From assembly GCF_921293095.1 (NCBI RefSeq), contig NC_060258.1, forward strand, positions 3,968,001-4,032,000: 64,000 bases of DNA, written 5' to 3'. The notes below the pieces were generated by a model that saw only the letters and a program-made list of their open reading frames with translations, made no database searches and had not been told where the DNA came from. The position numbers were made by a program, and so were the translations under genes. The stretch's first letter is position 1. The number at the start of each line of letters is the position of its first letter. The DNA is from Ischnura elegans (Eukaryota; Arthropoda; Insecta; Odonata; Coenagrionidae). Below, in pieces: positions 19,795 through 31,997 of the stretch.

Positions 19795-22079
19795 TAAAGT
19801 ATTAGTATTTTTGATAACAGTTTCCATCTTTACATCAGTTTTTTTGATGCATGAAGTTAAATCTACTGGAAACATTGTGCATATTTAGTCTCTGCAATTT
19901 AATTTAACTCACCAAATCACAATATGGCATTTTATTTTTAAATCCATTTTTAACATTCTCTATTGTTGACTCATGCTGGGTTTTGATGGTTTGCGTAATG
20001 TTTATGTTGGTTATTATCCCCTCAGCAAGGCTTCCGCAGAAAAGAAAATTTGTATTCCTTAGTTAATTTTTGTGGTGTTAACACAAATTTTTGCTGTTAA
20101 ATAAATTTGTGAAAAGTATTATTATCCGAAGTACTCATCTATTTTATAATTTGTTGACTTAATGTTTAATTTTACATTTTTTCATTCATTTGTTAAGAAG
20201 AATCTGTTCAGTCATTTAAGGCAATTCCCATCTTTGTATTTACTATTATATGCATGTAATAATGATTCGTTTTTGACCATAATGCTGTCTGTTTTTTCTG
20301 AAGTGTTTCTTTTTTAATTTGGGTAGTGTTTGAGTGGAGCACTGCGTTCATTCAGAAGTGCATAGTTTCAATATTGTTATTTTTCTCTTTGGTTAGTTGA
20401 GTAGAAATACTTCAAGTGCGCTTGTATTTATTATCAACAATAAATGTCAATGAACGTACCTCTCTTGCACCAACATTGTTCTCCCGAAGTTTTATGAATC
20501 TTTTCATTTTGTATTTTATTGCTACGCATTAAATTATTTGAAGCTATTTCTATTTTTGGTTTTCATTTAATTGTCCTCCTCTTGGAATTACTGCATGCCT
20601 ATAGTTCCAGAGAAAAATCAATTTGGGTTTTTGAGTTGTTTCGTATCTTGCGTAATATGTATGTCAGATTCTTAACCATGCCCATTCTGCAAGATGCTAG
20701 TTTAGTTCAGTTTATAATGCAATTTTTTAATAAGTAATGTATATTTTCTGCATCTGTTATGGCCATGAACAAGATATGTGATTGTTATAATATTTATTTG
20801 GCGGTTCAAGTACATAACTTGTTTTATGGTCCTATTTAATGGTGTTTTTATGAAATCCATTAGTGTTGTCAAACCCTCTCCTCTGGCGCTTTTATCTTAT
20901 TGATTTACTCTTAATTGCAACAGTCAGCTGTCTACCATGATCTTATCTAGCTTCTTTAAGTAATGTAAATGGTATTCCTGTATGGACTTGTTTATTGTTT
21001 TGGACATTAAGCTTACGGATTTTATTTTTGCTGATTCCATCAGACCCTGTTATAGCCCTTAGCATAATAATTTCATCGATTCTTCTTTTTGATTGCGTAA
21101 GCTCTTCTAATAGGTTCAGTCATTAAAAATCTTATGAATGTTCTCTATAGGTAAGTAATGCCTGATATACTGATGTAACCAGTAGTTAAACGCCCACGAT
21201 AGGACTTTTAGTTCTGCTAGCATGGCATGCTTCTCTTTTTTATTCCCAACTATTTTTTGTGATCTTTTCACTTTATATATGACTGTATTTTACTGTTTTT
21301 TATTTGTCATTATATTCCATTGTATCACATTTGAAAGGTTATCCTTAATTTCCATTCCTTCTGCATTTTGTAACTAGTTTTTAAGCAGCTTTGTGCGTGT
21401 TTCTCTGTGTTATTGTTTTGAAAGCTACTCAATTCCCCTAGTTATTGTTCTTTGCATTATCCTATAAGCAGAAACTAGGTGCATATATTTACGAATGTAA
21501 AATTTACAGTTCATCCATTTTCCTATCTCTGGTTTATTAATGATGTATAGAGATGGGGAGGTCTATTGATTCCCTTGCCTTTTCCATTCTAAACTTACCT
21601 TACACCTAACGCTCGTGATTCGCTCGGACGTTGGTTGATGCTGGCACCAAATGTAGCTACTGATCAATATAGTTGGACTGTTCGAAAAATAATCTCCATT
21701 TTTTAAATAAATTAAATGCTAAGGCAGATTCACAAAATTTACGAGGGAGGTTATTTTTTTCAACCCCCAAAAGCTCAACAAAAGCACCATACAAGCAACA
21801 GGCGGGTACTGCGTGGTTAGGGCAATTGCGTGTCCTCTGCACCTCACGTTCACGTCATTTATGACCGTAAGGTGGTAGTTCAAGGTTAGTTGCAATCTCA
21901 TGAACCACACTGCCTCAATCGATATTCCCAACAGGTGAGCGCTGCGGAGCGACGGCCAGAAAACTCGCCAAATAGCTACGCAATTGACATGTCTTGACCT
22001 CCATGCCGATAAAAAGAGGATTTTTCTGTTATGCATTGTGGCCAGAGTGTGAATCAGTGTGAACAACTATGTCCATTCC
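19795..22079. other. No recognisable gene
   Basis: T-rich sequence on the plus strand. Reading the minus strand near 21,130-20,960 gives a coding-like run (NLLEELTQSKRRIDEIIML) that I do not recognise and that soon meets stops. Other ORFs here look random. Confidence 0.35.
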
Positions 22080-22620
22080 TATCCCAAACAAAAGAGGAGA
22101 CATACTGACTTCTGGAATTGTTCTGATCCGTGGCAACACCAGTAATCTCAGAGCTGATGCAGCCCAACTGCTCCTTGAGCAGTTTCAATGGGACATTTTT
22201 GATTACCCGCAGTGAAATGCAGACTTGTGCTAATTACCCTCTTAGTGCGGTTGGCCGATAGATCGGCTTTTGAGTAATACGTTATTTAATTTGCTATAAC
22301 TTATTACATTGATATATTTTGTTTCATTGAACGTAAAAATATTATGTCAATATAAACCAGTTTAACCTAAATAATAAAAAAAATGCTTATGTACATGTTA
22401 TAAAATAGCTTTTTAATGTTTTTTCCTAGTTGCTACATTTTATGAAAATACCCTCTGCATTTCTCGCCGATACCCCAGGAAGAAGGATATCACTAAGAGG
22501 GTTAACTTCCACATTTACGCTGAAATGAAGGTGTGGCTAGGAGGGAATCGTTCTCAAACAGGCGATGTGCTTTAGGATATTTAGGACAAAGGCAAAATTC
22601 CATGGAACACATAGGGGACA
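22080..22620 (+). pseudogene. mariner transposase relic, interrupted by a MITE
   Basis: The frame reads ILTSGIVLIRGNTSNLRADA then LLLEQFQWDIFDYPQ. This is the mariner block that normally reads LHDNARPHTA...LL..F.WDV.DHPPYSPDL; the catalytic D of HDNA is replaced by G. After the 265-bp insertion at 22237-22501, EMKVWLGGNRSQTGDV follows, the K.WLGG..F..D.EV block. Together they are the C-terminal half of a SETMAR-like mariner transposase. The N-terminal half is not seen here; a related one is at 27,795-28,165. Confidence 0.65.
22237..22501. mobile_element. 265-bp MITE, probably piggyBac-derived, inside the mariner relic
   Basis: The ends CCCTCTTAGTG and CACTAAGAGGG are perfect 11-bp inverted repeats. 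TTAA follows on the right (22502-22505) and TTA precedes on the left, so one A of the expected TTAA duplication is lost. The mariner reading resumes directly after it. No coding. Confidence 0.68.
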
Positions 22621-22785
22621 ACATCCTATGAAGTAGGTGTAGTTAGGCTTGTGCAGTGGCGGAAAAAATTAACGCAAAGCTCGTTGGCGACTGAGAGCGG
22701 CCAGTTCAGGAACTACTTCTCTTCCAAAATTTTGCCCTCGTAATGCTCTCATACAACCGGGAGTTTTAAAAGCAATATATCCCCT

Positions 22786-24713
22786 ACAAACACAAAAAGG
22801 ATCAAATCTGTATTTTAGGGAGATTTCAAAATACATCAAATCTATATTTCCAAATCCTTTTTAAATACGGATTAAATCTGTTTCCGAAGTTTCTGCGCCA
22901 CTAGCGGCGCTAGCGTCGGTGACGTAATTTTGCAAAATGGCCGAAACATTAGTGATGAACTGTGAAATTGTGTTTTGTTATTGTTACTAAACGACTGGTT
23001 TTGACCGACACGAGCTGCATATGGTTTATTTGCTCCATTATCTGTTATATTTTTCCTTAATATCCATCGATTGCATAAGTATCGTATTTGCACCTCACAG
23101 TAACCTGGATCTTCCGTATGTAGTGAACTTTATCATTCAATATACATGCATAGTTTTTTTTTAAACTATATTCCATTACGTTGGTGCACATTTATCTATT
23201 ACGTTGGTTCATTATGAGCTTCATTTTATGACTGTATCGTAATGTTTCAATTTGTAAAGTGCCTCTGAAAATAGTAATGAGGGATGGTCTTGGCAGCAAA
23301 AACGACGACGAGGAGAAATTTTTCGTTTCTCAATGTTATTCGGTGGGTTTATTGAACCCTGAAGTCTGAACTCCGTTTCCATAATTCCCTTCAGATTCCT
23401 TCTTTTGAACCTGGTTTCTCCATTAACATTTTTCTTACTAAGCCCATGGTTGAACTGTGCTCTTAGTGTACTCAGGTATGTTAACTTCAATGGCTTTGTT
23501 ATTATGAACTTGTTTTCTAACTGAACCTTGCAATATAAAATTTTTATCATTTCTCTCCCTAAAAATTCACTAGAGTGACCGTTATTGGGCCCATGGTTAA
23601 ACTGTGACTTCAATGGGCTCACTTATATTGACTTAAATGGCTTTGTTTTTATGAATCTGCTTTCTATCTTAACCTTGTATTATAAGCATTTAACTCTGCC
23701 GTGAGTGTCGTCATGTTTGTTGATTTCCATGCCTTTGTTTTTATTGATCTGCTTTCTCCCTGAACTAGTACTTTAAAAATTTATTTTATATTGACTGCAA
23801 AGCCTTTCACTTTATCCACCTGCCACTTTTCTATATGTAGTATATTGTGTTTATCTTTCCTCCCTTTCTGGCTGTGGCAGGCCAGTGCAAGGGGCAGGAG
23901 GAGGCAAATGATGCTCAACATCAATTAGATTCATAGTAATTTGGAATTCATATATAATGATAATAAAAAATACTTGTGATTTTTTAATAAAGCATCAATT
24001 ACTCTATCTCATGTTTTTTAATCCATATTATTAACCTTTTTCCTCAAGTCAGTGTATTATTGCGAAGTGGTTACTTAATGTATTTTTCCACCTAAAAATC
24101 TATGACATTGATAAGGGCACATTAAAAGCTAGTTGAATTAATAAATTATTAATTTCACTTTAATTTGAAATGCTTGGAATTTGTATGTGATATAAATAGA
24201 TATTTGTACCTTTTTAATAAAATATCAATTATTATGAGTCATGTTTTCTCAATCCAAATAAACAATCTTTTTCCTTCAAGTCAGTTTATTATTGCATAGT
24301 GGTTACTTAATTTTTAAAGATTTTGCTTATTGGGTGCTTGATGATATAATTATTGTTGGAGCTAAGGGGTGAATAGGTAGAGATCTTATTGTGGTGGTCA
24401 GAGGGTTTTCCCTTCAGGGAAGCTTCCTCGATATATTTCATTAATTGTAACGCAAAGGTTCCTTGATAAAAGTTCAAATGAAAAGCAGTACTATAATGTA
24501 TCCCTGGAAAATCTAGATACTGAAATCTGGATTTAATCCCTGAAAAATCTGTATTGTGGGGCAAGATATTTCATGTATTAAATCTAGATATAATATGAGA
24601 AAAAGAGGACATAGCAACACCTTTGCAACAGATTAAATCTAGATATAATTGAGATTTCGTGGATTTCAAAATACGTGTTTAATACAGATTTAATCCTTTC
24701 TGTGTTTGTAGGG
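22786..24713. mobile_element. DNA transposon inserted in the left arm, CCCTACAAACACA ends
   Basis: The ends are CCCTACAAACACAAAAAGGA and, in reverse, CCCTACAAACACAGAAAGGA, about 28 bp of inverted repeat. Comparison with the uninterrupted right arm (GGTATAAGGGATATATTG) gives the empty site directly and suggests a 2-bp TC duplication, although C runs blur the edge by one or two bases. Words of the type AATCTGTATT and TTAAATCTAGAT recur inside both ends. The only long ORF (23221-23622, minus) is repetitive and unrecognised. I cannot assign a superfamily. Confidence 0.65.
23400..24320. repeat. Tandem repeats inside the CCCTACAAACACA transposon
   Basis: A 110-140-bp unit with GGGCCCATGGTT, AATGGCTTTGTT and ATCTGCTTTCT recurs about three times over 23,420-23,770. 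A second ~110-bp unit at 23,965-24,085 (AAGCATCAATTACT to AGTGGTTACTTAA) recurs at 24,200-24,310. Confidence 0.55.
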
Positions 24714-24903
24714 TCCCTTATACCGGGGAAATAATCATACCCGTCGCATTATGACAAGGCGCAAAAGATCCAGCGACGAATTCTTCGCCATATTCTCCGA
24801 AGTATGCTTCGCCCACGACTCACCTACAACGGAATCTACTCTCGTCGGGACATCGTGGACACAGCCGACATATTGGGCATTGAGACTGCCTTAGAACCCA
24901 ATC

Positions 24904-24975
24904 GTTCCGGTGGCGTAGTGGGTAAAGTATCATGCTTCGAATCAGAGGTTCCACGGATCAAGTCCCAGTGACGGA
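24904..24975 (+). repeat. tRNA-like segment in the left arm
   Basis: TGGCGTAGTGGGTA (A-box-like) and GGATCAAGTCCC (B-box-like, 24955-24966) are spaced as in a tRNA gene. The acceptor stem and anticodon arm are imperfect, so it is a tRNA-derived repeat rather than a functional tRNA. A CA run and a long T run follow at 24,990-25,022; the T run would end Pol III transcription. Confidence 0.5.
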
Positions 24976-25232
24976 TGACTTGACGCTGCACACACACACA
25001 CTGTAAACTTTTTTTTTTTTTTAACTTCGCAGTATCTATCATCAGGTCCTTGGGATGTTGCATGGCTACTGAATTCTTACGCGCTCATTTCTTTGCTGAA
25101 ATTCAACCATTATATTGCGTAATCATTTGGGCAGTTGACTGTGGAGTGAATTTTGACAACCATTTCCACGTCGTCCAACCCAGCTTCAAGGCCCCTAACA
25201 TCAGCTGTATGTGCGATGTGTCACGGCCAACG

Positions 25233-27027
25233 CTCCTTTTCCCCTTCAAGGGAAACGTTCTTCAGAATTCCTCAAAGCAGAATGAAAGCACTTTTTTGAG
25301 CCACCTCCAGAAATCAGTTGTTTGTTTTCAGTTCAGTATTGCAATGCTTTGCTCAATATTCTACGCCCAATTATAATTTCCCGAGGATTATTTTGGAACA
25401 ACTTGTAACATACTGCAATTGAAAAGAAATGCGAAGCCGAATTGATTTTGGTAACGGAATATGTAATGGCCATTTTAAGGTTCAATGATTTCTTTCATGT
25501 ATTTATCCGAAGAAATTTATTAATTTGGTCAATAAACGATTTCTTTCATAGTGAATTGAGAGGTGTAAATAGAGTTTTTAGAACTTCATAATGTCCTTAA
25601 AACTTGATTTTTAATCACAAAGATGATCCTGGGAACGCATATTTGATTAACTACATCAATTAAAAATTAGATCTTTATTAAAATAAATGTATCTGAACTA
25701 AGCGTTAAATATTATTTAATCTTATAAACTAACATAAAATGAGAATCAGAAAAGAGTTATACTTTTCACTTGTTAAAAAGTTATTTAGGAAACTGGAAAG
25801 ATTACGGAAATTTGAATGGGTGGAAAGGAACCTAATGGAATTCGACTCTATTTTTGAGTTAATAAAAGGGAATGAATTTTATCTAGAATTTGTTTCCGTG
25901 GTAATCGAATTATTATTAATATTTCCTTGCTACAAGTTGATACATCTCATGGACTGATATATTTTTCCTCGTGAATCTCTCGTTCAGGCATAATCAATAA
26001 ATTGATTCTCGAATTTATTTCTTCTAATTCTAGTGAATACTTCTTTTGTTCAAATCCGATCTTTGATGCTAGATTTCTTTATCAATTCCTGCATAATTCT
26101 TCTCTTCTGTGAAACACACATGCTGTACCTTGCAGTCATTTACCTGTCTACTCCGTTTTTGTGTCCAAATCGTTTTCCGCAACATATTTAATGCCGACAA
26201 TTAAACTCATTTATTTCTATTTTGCTACGCAGACGGCTTCAGAAGTCCATCTTTGATGCACATTTCGAATATGCAACAATCATGGGAGTAAATCCTTCAT
26301 AAGGATGTGAAAAGAAAATGTCTGCTGTATATGAGGTAAATTTTTTGTAAGCATTACGTGGCTTATTGTAAATATATTTTTTGCTAAGACAATGGGAAAA
26401 TTCGACAACACACTATAATTCACGGGATGGTCAAAAAAACTCTATCGCTCTTCTTCATTGAATAGAGAATACTGGAAATTCGGCCATAAATGAAGATATG
26501 GCATTTAATGGTAATTCACGTAATTACAAGAATAAAATTTCTTTATTGATAGGTAAAAGTAATGAGATATCATTTTTATTTTTTAAACAGTTAGTTTGTA
26601 AATTAACATAAATATCTTACTAGCGCATTTCTTAACCAAAATTACCTCGAGTAATTGATTGTGAGATCTATTCTATTCCTTGACCTATGATGAGTGCTGA
26701 AAGTAATCAAAAGCTCGAAGTAGGGATTAAATAAATTGCGGAAAACGCGAACAACCCAATATTTCTATGATAGAAAAACATTAGTTCCATAATGATGATG
26801 AAATATTTTAAAAATGTAAGCGTAATGTTCATTTTGTCGGAAAATTTAAGGGTAAGGCTAACCTATACTAACTTAACCATTTGCTCCATGTTTCTGATGA
26901 AATACATAAGCAGACACCCAAAATTTCCCGATTGAAAATCACTGAGTTTGGGTGGCTTGACGTTCTGCCTTCGCTCAGCTCTACCGAACCTCCGAGGAAT
27001 TTTCCCTTGAAATCAGGCATGAGTAGT
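25233..27027. other. Interior between inverted arms; no recognisable gene
   Basis: Very AT-rich. The 72-codon ORF at 25739-25957 (MRIRKELYFSLVKKLFRKLE) has no known motif. There is no transposase signature on either strand. Confidence 0.4.
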
Positions 27028-27283
27028 AGGCAGTGACACATCGCACATACAGCTGATGTTAGGGGCCTTGAAGCTGGGTTGGACGACGCGGAAATGGTTG
27101 TCAAAATTCACTCCACAGTCAACTGCCCAAATGATTACGCAATATAATGGTTGAATTTCAGCAAAGAAATGAGCGCGTAAGAATTCAGTAGCCATGCAAC
27201 ATCCCAAGGACCTGATGATAGATATTGCGAAGTTTAAAAAAAAAAAAAAGTTTACAGTGTGTGTGTGTACAGCGTCAAGTCAT

Positions 27284-27356
27284 CCGTCACTGGGACTTGA
27301 TCCGTGGAACCTCTGATTCGAAGCATGATACTTTACCCACTACGCCACCGGAACGA
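27284..27356 (-). repeat. tRNA-like segment in the right arm
   Basis: Inverse copy of 24904-24975 with the same A- and B-box-like words, followed on the minus strand by a GT/CA run and a T tract. Confidence 0.5.
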
Positions 27357-27794
27357 TTGGGTTCTAAGGCAGTCTCAATGCCCAATATGTCGGCTGTGTC
27401 CACGATGTCCCGACGAGAGTAGATTCCGTTGTAGGTGAGTCGAGGGCGAAGCATACTTCGGAGAATATGGCGAAGAATTCGTCGCTGGATCTTTTGCGCC
27501 TTGTCATAATGCGACGGGTATGATTATTTCCCCGGTATAAGGGATATATTGCTTTTAAAACTCCCGGTTGTATGAGAGCATTACGAGGGCAAAATTTTGG
27601 AAGAGAAGTAGTTCCTGAACTGGCCGCTCTCAGTCGCCAAAGAGCTTTGCGTTAATTTTTCCGCCACTGTACATAGGCACGACCAATTCCTCAATCATTG
27701 AGGCGATTATGTCCAAAGGAAACTAAAAGTTTGCCCAACAATGAAATAATATTGATCAATAATTTCCTCTTCTGATCGTGACCCTTCGGAGGTT

Positions 27795-28165
27795 GAAAAA
27801 AAGGCCCTCGTATTTCATGTGTACATTTTAATACTACGAATTTTCTTAACTTTTCAACATAATTTCCTTGAGCATTTATGCTCTTATTATACCTATGAAA
27901 TAAACTTGAAATTCAATCTACAAATATATCTCCTGCCTGTGCTTTGGGCCATCAGGTGACCTCATCTTTGATCTCTTCATTATCATCAAAGAGCTGGTAA
28001 TCAAACCATTTCTTCATAGGCATAAAACCATTCCAAAACAACTCTATCGCTCATAATCTTTAGGCCATACACAGCGCAAAGTTCTGTATGAATTGGTGCT
28101 GCAATTTATTGCTTGGCTGTGAACAATCGAATAATTGCACGCACTTCACATTCGACTGGACATTC
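27795..28165 (-). pseudogene. Internally deleted mariner transposase
   Basis: Read right to left, AIIRLFTAKQ then IAAPIHTELCAVYGLKIMSD and RVVLEWF form the N-terminal helix-turn-helix of SETMAR-like mariners, with one stop inside. The frame then jumps straight to the extreme C-terminus: KKWFDYQLFDDNEEIKDEV, AQAGDIF, HRYNKSINAQGNYVEK. The catalytic core between is missing, an internal deletion of perhaps 600 bp judged from the family's usual length. Such deletion derivatives are common. Confidence 0.7.
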
Positions 28166-29715
28166 TCATGCCGTGCACACTTTGACAAGCTACCAAAAAA
28201 CAACTACCACTCAGACAGCATATACTCTGACACGACGATACGCAGACCGACCTGCTGTGCGTGCCAACGCAACGGGCAGATTATGCGCAAGCTCTTTTTC
28301 TTCAATATTTTGCATATTATTTGCTGTTGATTGGCATTGCATTTCATTCATTACCTGTCTGATCCTTCAACTTGACAATTTTTATTTTGTATGGAATAGT
28401 TTTCAGATGCTCATTCAAAGTTTCAAACTGTTGACTGATCCGATGAAACAGAATTATATACTGGCTTAACGTCTTGTTTTTTTTTTGCCTGGAAAGTCAA
28501 TTGCTATTGTACATGATGGAAGGCTTCCAATCATTTCCACATTTTTGTATGTGGTTCCTTGGATTCGAAAGATGAATTTTGTCTCTTGCATGGATGACTG
28601 AGAAGTATGGTGCATTATGAATGTAGGCCTCATCTGACAGAGACAGGTATCAAACAGAACGATTGTGTTTCAATGTATCATCAGCATGATTACGGCATTA
28701 CCATCGGACGTAAGCGTTGTCAGATAAAGAGCTGTTTTATAACGTCTGATTAAACTAGATATTTGTAAAGGATAGCATTGGTTAAGTCACAAAATTGGAT
28801 TTTATAATGCATGGTTAAGTTTAATCTCGCTGTTATTGTGGATATCAAGTAAAACCAAGGATTTCCACGGCTAAAAAGGTGCATGTGGAGATTAAATTAT
28901 TGAAAACAGCAAATGTTCCGGTTAATGTTGAATTAGCCGACAATGTTGGAGAAGAAATAATCGACCAAGAATGACGTCCCCAATATTTTTCCATTTTTAC
29001 AATATCGGCAATCTATTTTCATTGTCATCAGACAGATATTCCTAATATGACAGGCATAGGTGGAGTCAGGAGGGGTTCCCTCCCAGATGCTTCAGAAATA
29101 GAAAAGATTTTTAATACAGTTATTACGTTTGTTTTCTTTTGTGTATTACGGAGCTTCAATAATTTTAATTTAATATTGATAAATTTCATATCAAAAAAGG
29201 GAATATTTTCTACAGTAATTGTTGTATTTCGTTTCTAATCTCATAGATGAGAAGATCTGTCAGCCCCCTGCGACCCCCAAAAAAAATCCTGGATCTGCTC
29301 CTGACAACTGGTGATATCCCTGAAGTGGACCAAGTCCTCAAGAAGGATAAAAATCAACCTCAATGAGAATAAAGCGTGTAATTGGTGGACAAACAATTGG
29401 GGAATCCGTGGTATGGAATCTGCACAGGTTGGCAGTATTAGTAGTTGCAAACATCAGAAATTGTTCCAAGAATAGTTTCTGATGTGTATTTTACTTACTT
29501 CTTTTTTTGCCTACTTTTTTATACCTGAAAGGGAATATTTCTCTTTGCGACTTAATGTAGCTAATGTAGGAGTTTGAGGTCTTAAGTAGGAGTGGAATGT
29601 GAGGGAGTCAGTTATGGGTCAAATGTGGTGAGCTGCATTAAGAGATTAATCATTAGTTGATAACGAAAGTCATTGAATCATATGTATTTCTTAAGAAAGG
29701 TCTTTTTCAAAAATT
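28166..29715. other. No recognisable gene
   Basis: Short chance ORFs only. The stretch 29,040-29,290 (GGGTTCCCTCCCAGATG, then AATTTAATATTGATA) resembles 13,310-13,480 and may belong to the same dispersed repeat. Confidence 0.35.
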
Positions 29716-29719
29716 CCGC

Positions 29720-29862
29720 ATGTGCTCCATTAATACTGCACCTATAATGAAATACCAGGTACATTTTAAACTTTGTCTCACCAGCTTCTGACGTAAAATA
29801 CAACCCCAACCTCAAATTTCACTATTTACCTATTGATTTGACTTAATAGTTTCGATAATAAA
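29720..29862 (+). repeat. Diverged direct repeat, copy 1 (partner at 30164-30304)
   Basis: ATGTGCTCC.TTAATACTGCAC opens both copies and CACTATTTA...TTTCGAT closes both, about 445 bp apart. There is no terminal repeat or coding; it may be a local duplication. Confidence 0.5.
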
Positions 29863-30163
29863 TGCGTGTAGAAGATGTTCATTATTAATACGTGCAGATA
29901 TTTCTTCTTTTGCATATTTATATTAGATATAATGGTAACATATAGTTAAGACAGATACCATAGGACGGAAAAAATACACGTTCTTATTCTTGCATTCGAG
30001 GTTCGATTTCCATGTGAATATCGGTGAATTTTGAAAAAGGAACGTATAAATATCGAAACTTAAGCGTTTCTTACTTACTGTCCCCTTGGTGACCGTCAGT
30101 ATCATTTATGTTGTTTCACGTCTCTTTCTAAGTTAAGTTACAAAATAAATCCTTCTGTCATGT

Positions 30164-30304
30164 GCTCCGTTAATACTGCACATACAGTGATATATGAGGT
30201 ATCATTTTATACGTTGAATCACTGTCTTCAGGTGAAAACACAATCCTAATCTTCTATTGCACTATTTATCTTTTAATTTCACTTAAAAGTTTCGATTTTT
30301 CAAT
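30164..30304 (+). repeat. Diverged direct repeat, copy 2
   Basis: Second copy of 29720-29862. The surrounding sequence, 29,863-30,900, shows nothing else. Confidence 0.5.
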
Positions 30305-30904
30305 ATCGATTTCTCGCTCAAGGTATATTGAATCCCCACATTTTTCCATTCTTAGCTCAAAAAAAGTTTTAAAACCCATTAAATCATCCAATAAATCAAA
30401 GAAATGTAAAACAAGCACGCAAAGATATTAAAAATAAAACCTAAGAAGTATGAAAAATATTAAATAACAATGTTACTTCCAGTATTGTCCTTAAAGAAGT
30501 TTTGTGAATTGCGTACCATTATCTAGTAACACACGCCATTAATAATTCTAGTAGTACCAACCTCTCATGCCTGTGATGTATTCATATATTTTGTGTATTT
30601 TTTGCAAGAGAACAGGTACAGAGAAAGTACTTTATGTTCCAATTTCTTCTCTCTTTGAAACCCAACTATACCGTTTCCTTAACTTACTGATTCCGTAATA
30701 CATACTTCGAAAGTGCGGAATTTTCGCTCGGATCAACGAGCATTATTTATTTTCCTTCAATGCGATTTGGCCGACCGGCATCAAACAAAAGGGGTCGCTG
30801 CTTTAACTTTTTCTTTTCCTGTGCGCCAGACTGCGCGGCGATACAGCAGTGAATTTGTGTGTTGCATGTACGACAGGATGCAAGTACATACTATTGACAC
30901 TCGA

Positions 30905-31308
30905 GCTATGTAGCTTGTTGGCGAATAAAGTTCGCCAGTCTTCGAAAACCAAGGATTTCAACATTGTACTTACATTCTGGTCTAAATTGGCCTCGTTTAT
31001 TCCTATATTTTACTTTAACAGTCTACAATGAGATTTTTCAAAGCTCGAAGTATTGTAGCAGATTTTTTTACGATCGACAATAGAAACTCAACACCCATGG
31101 CATATAAATTACGCCGCGTAACCGGCCATGTATCAAATCGGTACCGATATATCTGCCTCAACAATGAATGTACAAGCTTGAAGTAATTTCCACAAATAAA
31201 AATAAATTTTAACAAAAATCTAGTGTTATCATATAAAATATATATATCGCGGTCAAAGTACGCCAAGTGCCCGGCCTTGTAAAAATATCAGGCTTGCCTG
31301 CACACGGT
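30905..31308. repeat. ~400-bp MITE-like repeat (copy 2)
   Basis: Matches 18794-19197 along its length (for example GCATATAAATTACGCCGCG against GCGTATAAATTACGCCGGG). TTAA follows at 31309-31312. The left end is more diverged. Confidence 0.5.
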
Positions 31309-31497
31309 TTAACGTACAGTCCCTGCATACAAGGACCATGGGTCAATGTATCACACGATATTTATGAAAATTACCGTAATATCACACGTAAAATAACGGT
31401 AACATAAGACAGTTTTGAGAAACTACAAATTAGGTAGACAGAATAAGAGAAGAAAAAGGAGACTGCAACATATTAACTGATAGTAGAATTGCCGGTG

Positions 31498-31575
31498 AGG
31501 TTTTCATGGGTTTTCCATCTGGTGAGATGATTGTATGCCGACGTTTCGATGGCAGAGGCAGCCATTCAAACATCG
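31498..31575 (-). mobile_element. PLE terminal relic with hammerhead-like end
   Basis: On the minus strand ATGGCTGCCTCTGCCAT forms a stem II and is followed by CGAAACGTCGGC. The CTGATGA box is lost. It lies just outside the compact PLE at 31734-32508 and is diverged from it. Confidence 0.4.
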
Positions 31576-31810
31576 GCCTACAATGAACTCTCTTGGTGGG
31601 AAACCCGATAAGACTTTACCAGCATAATATGCGGGGAAAGAGTTGCCATTTTGAGAGGAGGCAGAGATCGACTTACCATCAATTTTGTGCTCCCATCCAA
31701 ACAAAGAAATGACTTAAGAGACTGAAGGTGAAAGAAGGATTTGATGCTTTCCCGGCGAATGGTGTGAGTAAACTTCTCTCGGGTTTCCCACGGGGTTAAA
31801 GTCTTCATAA

Positions 31811-31858
31811 TGGCCGACGTTTCGAGCTCCGGCTCGACACTCATCATCAGCGCTACTG
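31811..31858 (-). ncRNA. Hammerhead motif, left end of compact PLE
   Basis: Minus strand: CTGATGA (31850-31844), a stem II around CGAGCCGGAGCTCG, then GAAACGTC (31823-31816). Core bases are intact; stem I is weaker than in the right-hand copy. Confidence 0.6.
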
Positions 31859-31997
31859 GATGCTGTGGTGCGGGAATGGGCCTGCTTAGATGCTGCCCTT
31901 CTCCGGTCAGGTTCCTCGGGGTTGGCTGGTAGTTTCCCGCCTGGTGGGGTTGACTCCGGATTGGTCTGTTCGTCGTATCGTATCGAGTACGGTGAGG

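Larger units (their letters stand above)
22654..27669. mobile_element. Tc1-like element with ~0.65-kb inverted arms, left arm split by another transposon
   Basis: The ends are CAGTGGCGGAAAAAATTAACGC and its inverse, with TA after the right end (27670-27671) and TG before the left, a likely decayed TA. CAGTGGCGG ends and TA targets are typical of Tc1/mariner. The left arm runs 22654-22785 and 24714-25232; the right arm is 27028-27669 reversed, and they are highly similar. The interior (25233-27027) has no recognisable transposase. Each arm contains a tRNA-like segment. A third copy of the end lies at 46655-46721. It could instead be two separate inverted copies of a 650-bp repeat. Confidence 0.6.

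Noticed and set aside
24904-24975. Functional tRNA gene
   Set aside because: A and B boxes are present but the acceptor and anticodon stems do not pair properly, and an inverted copy lies in a transposon arm.
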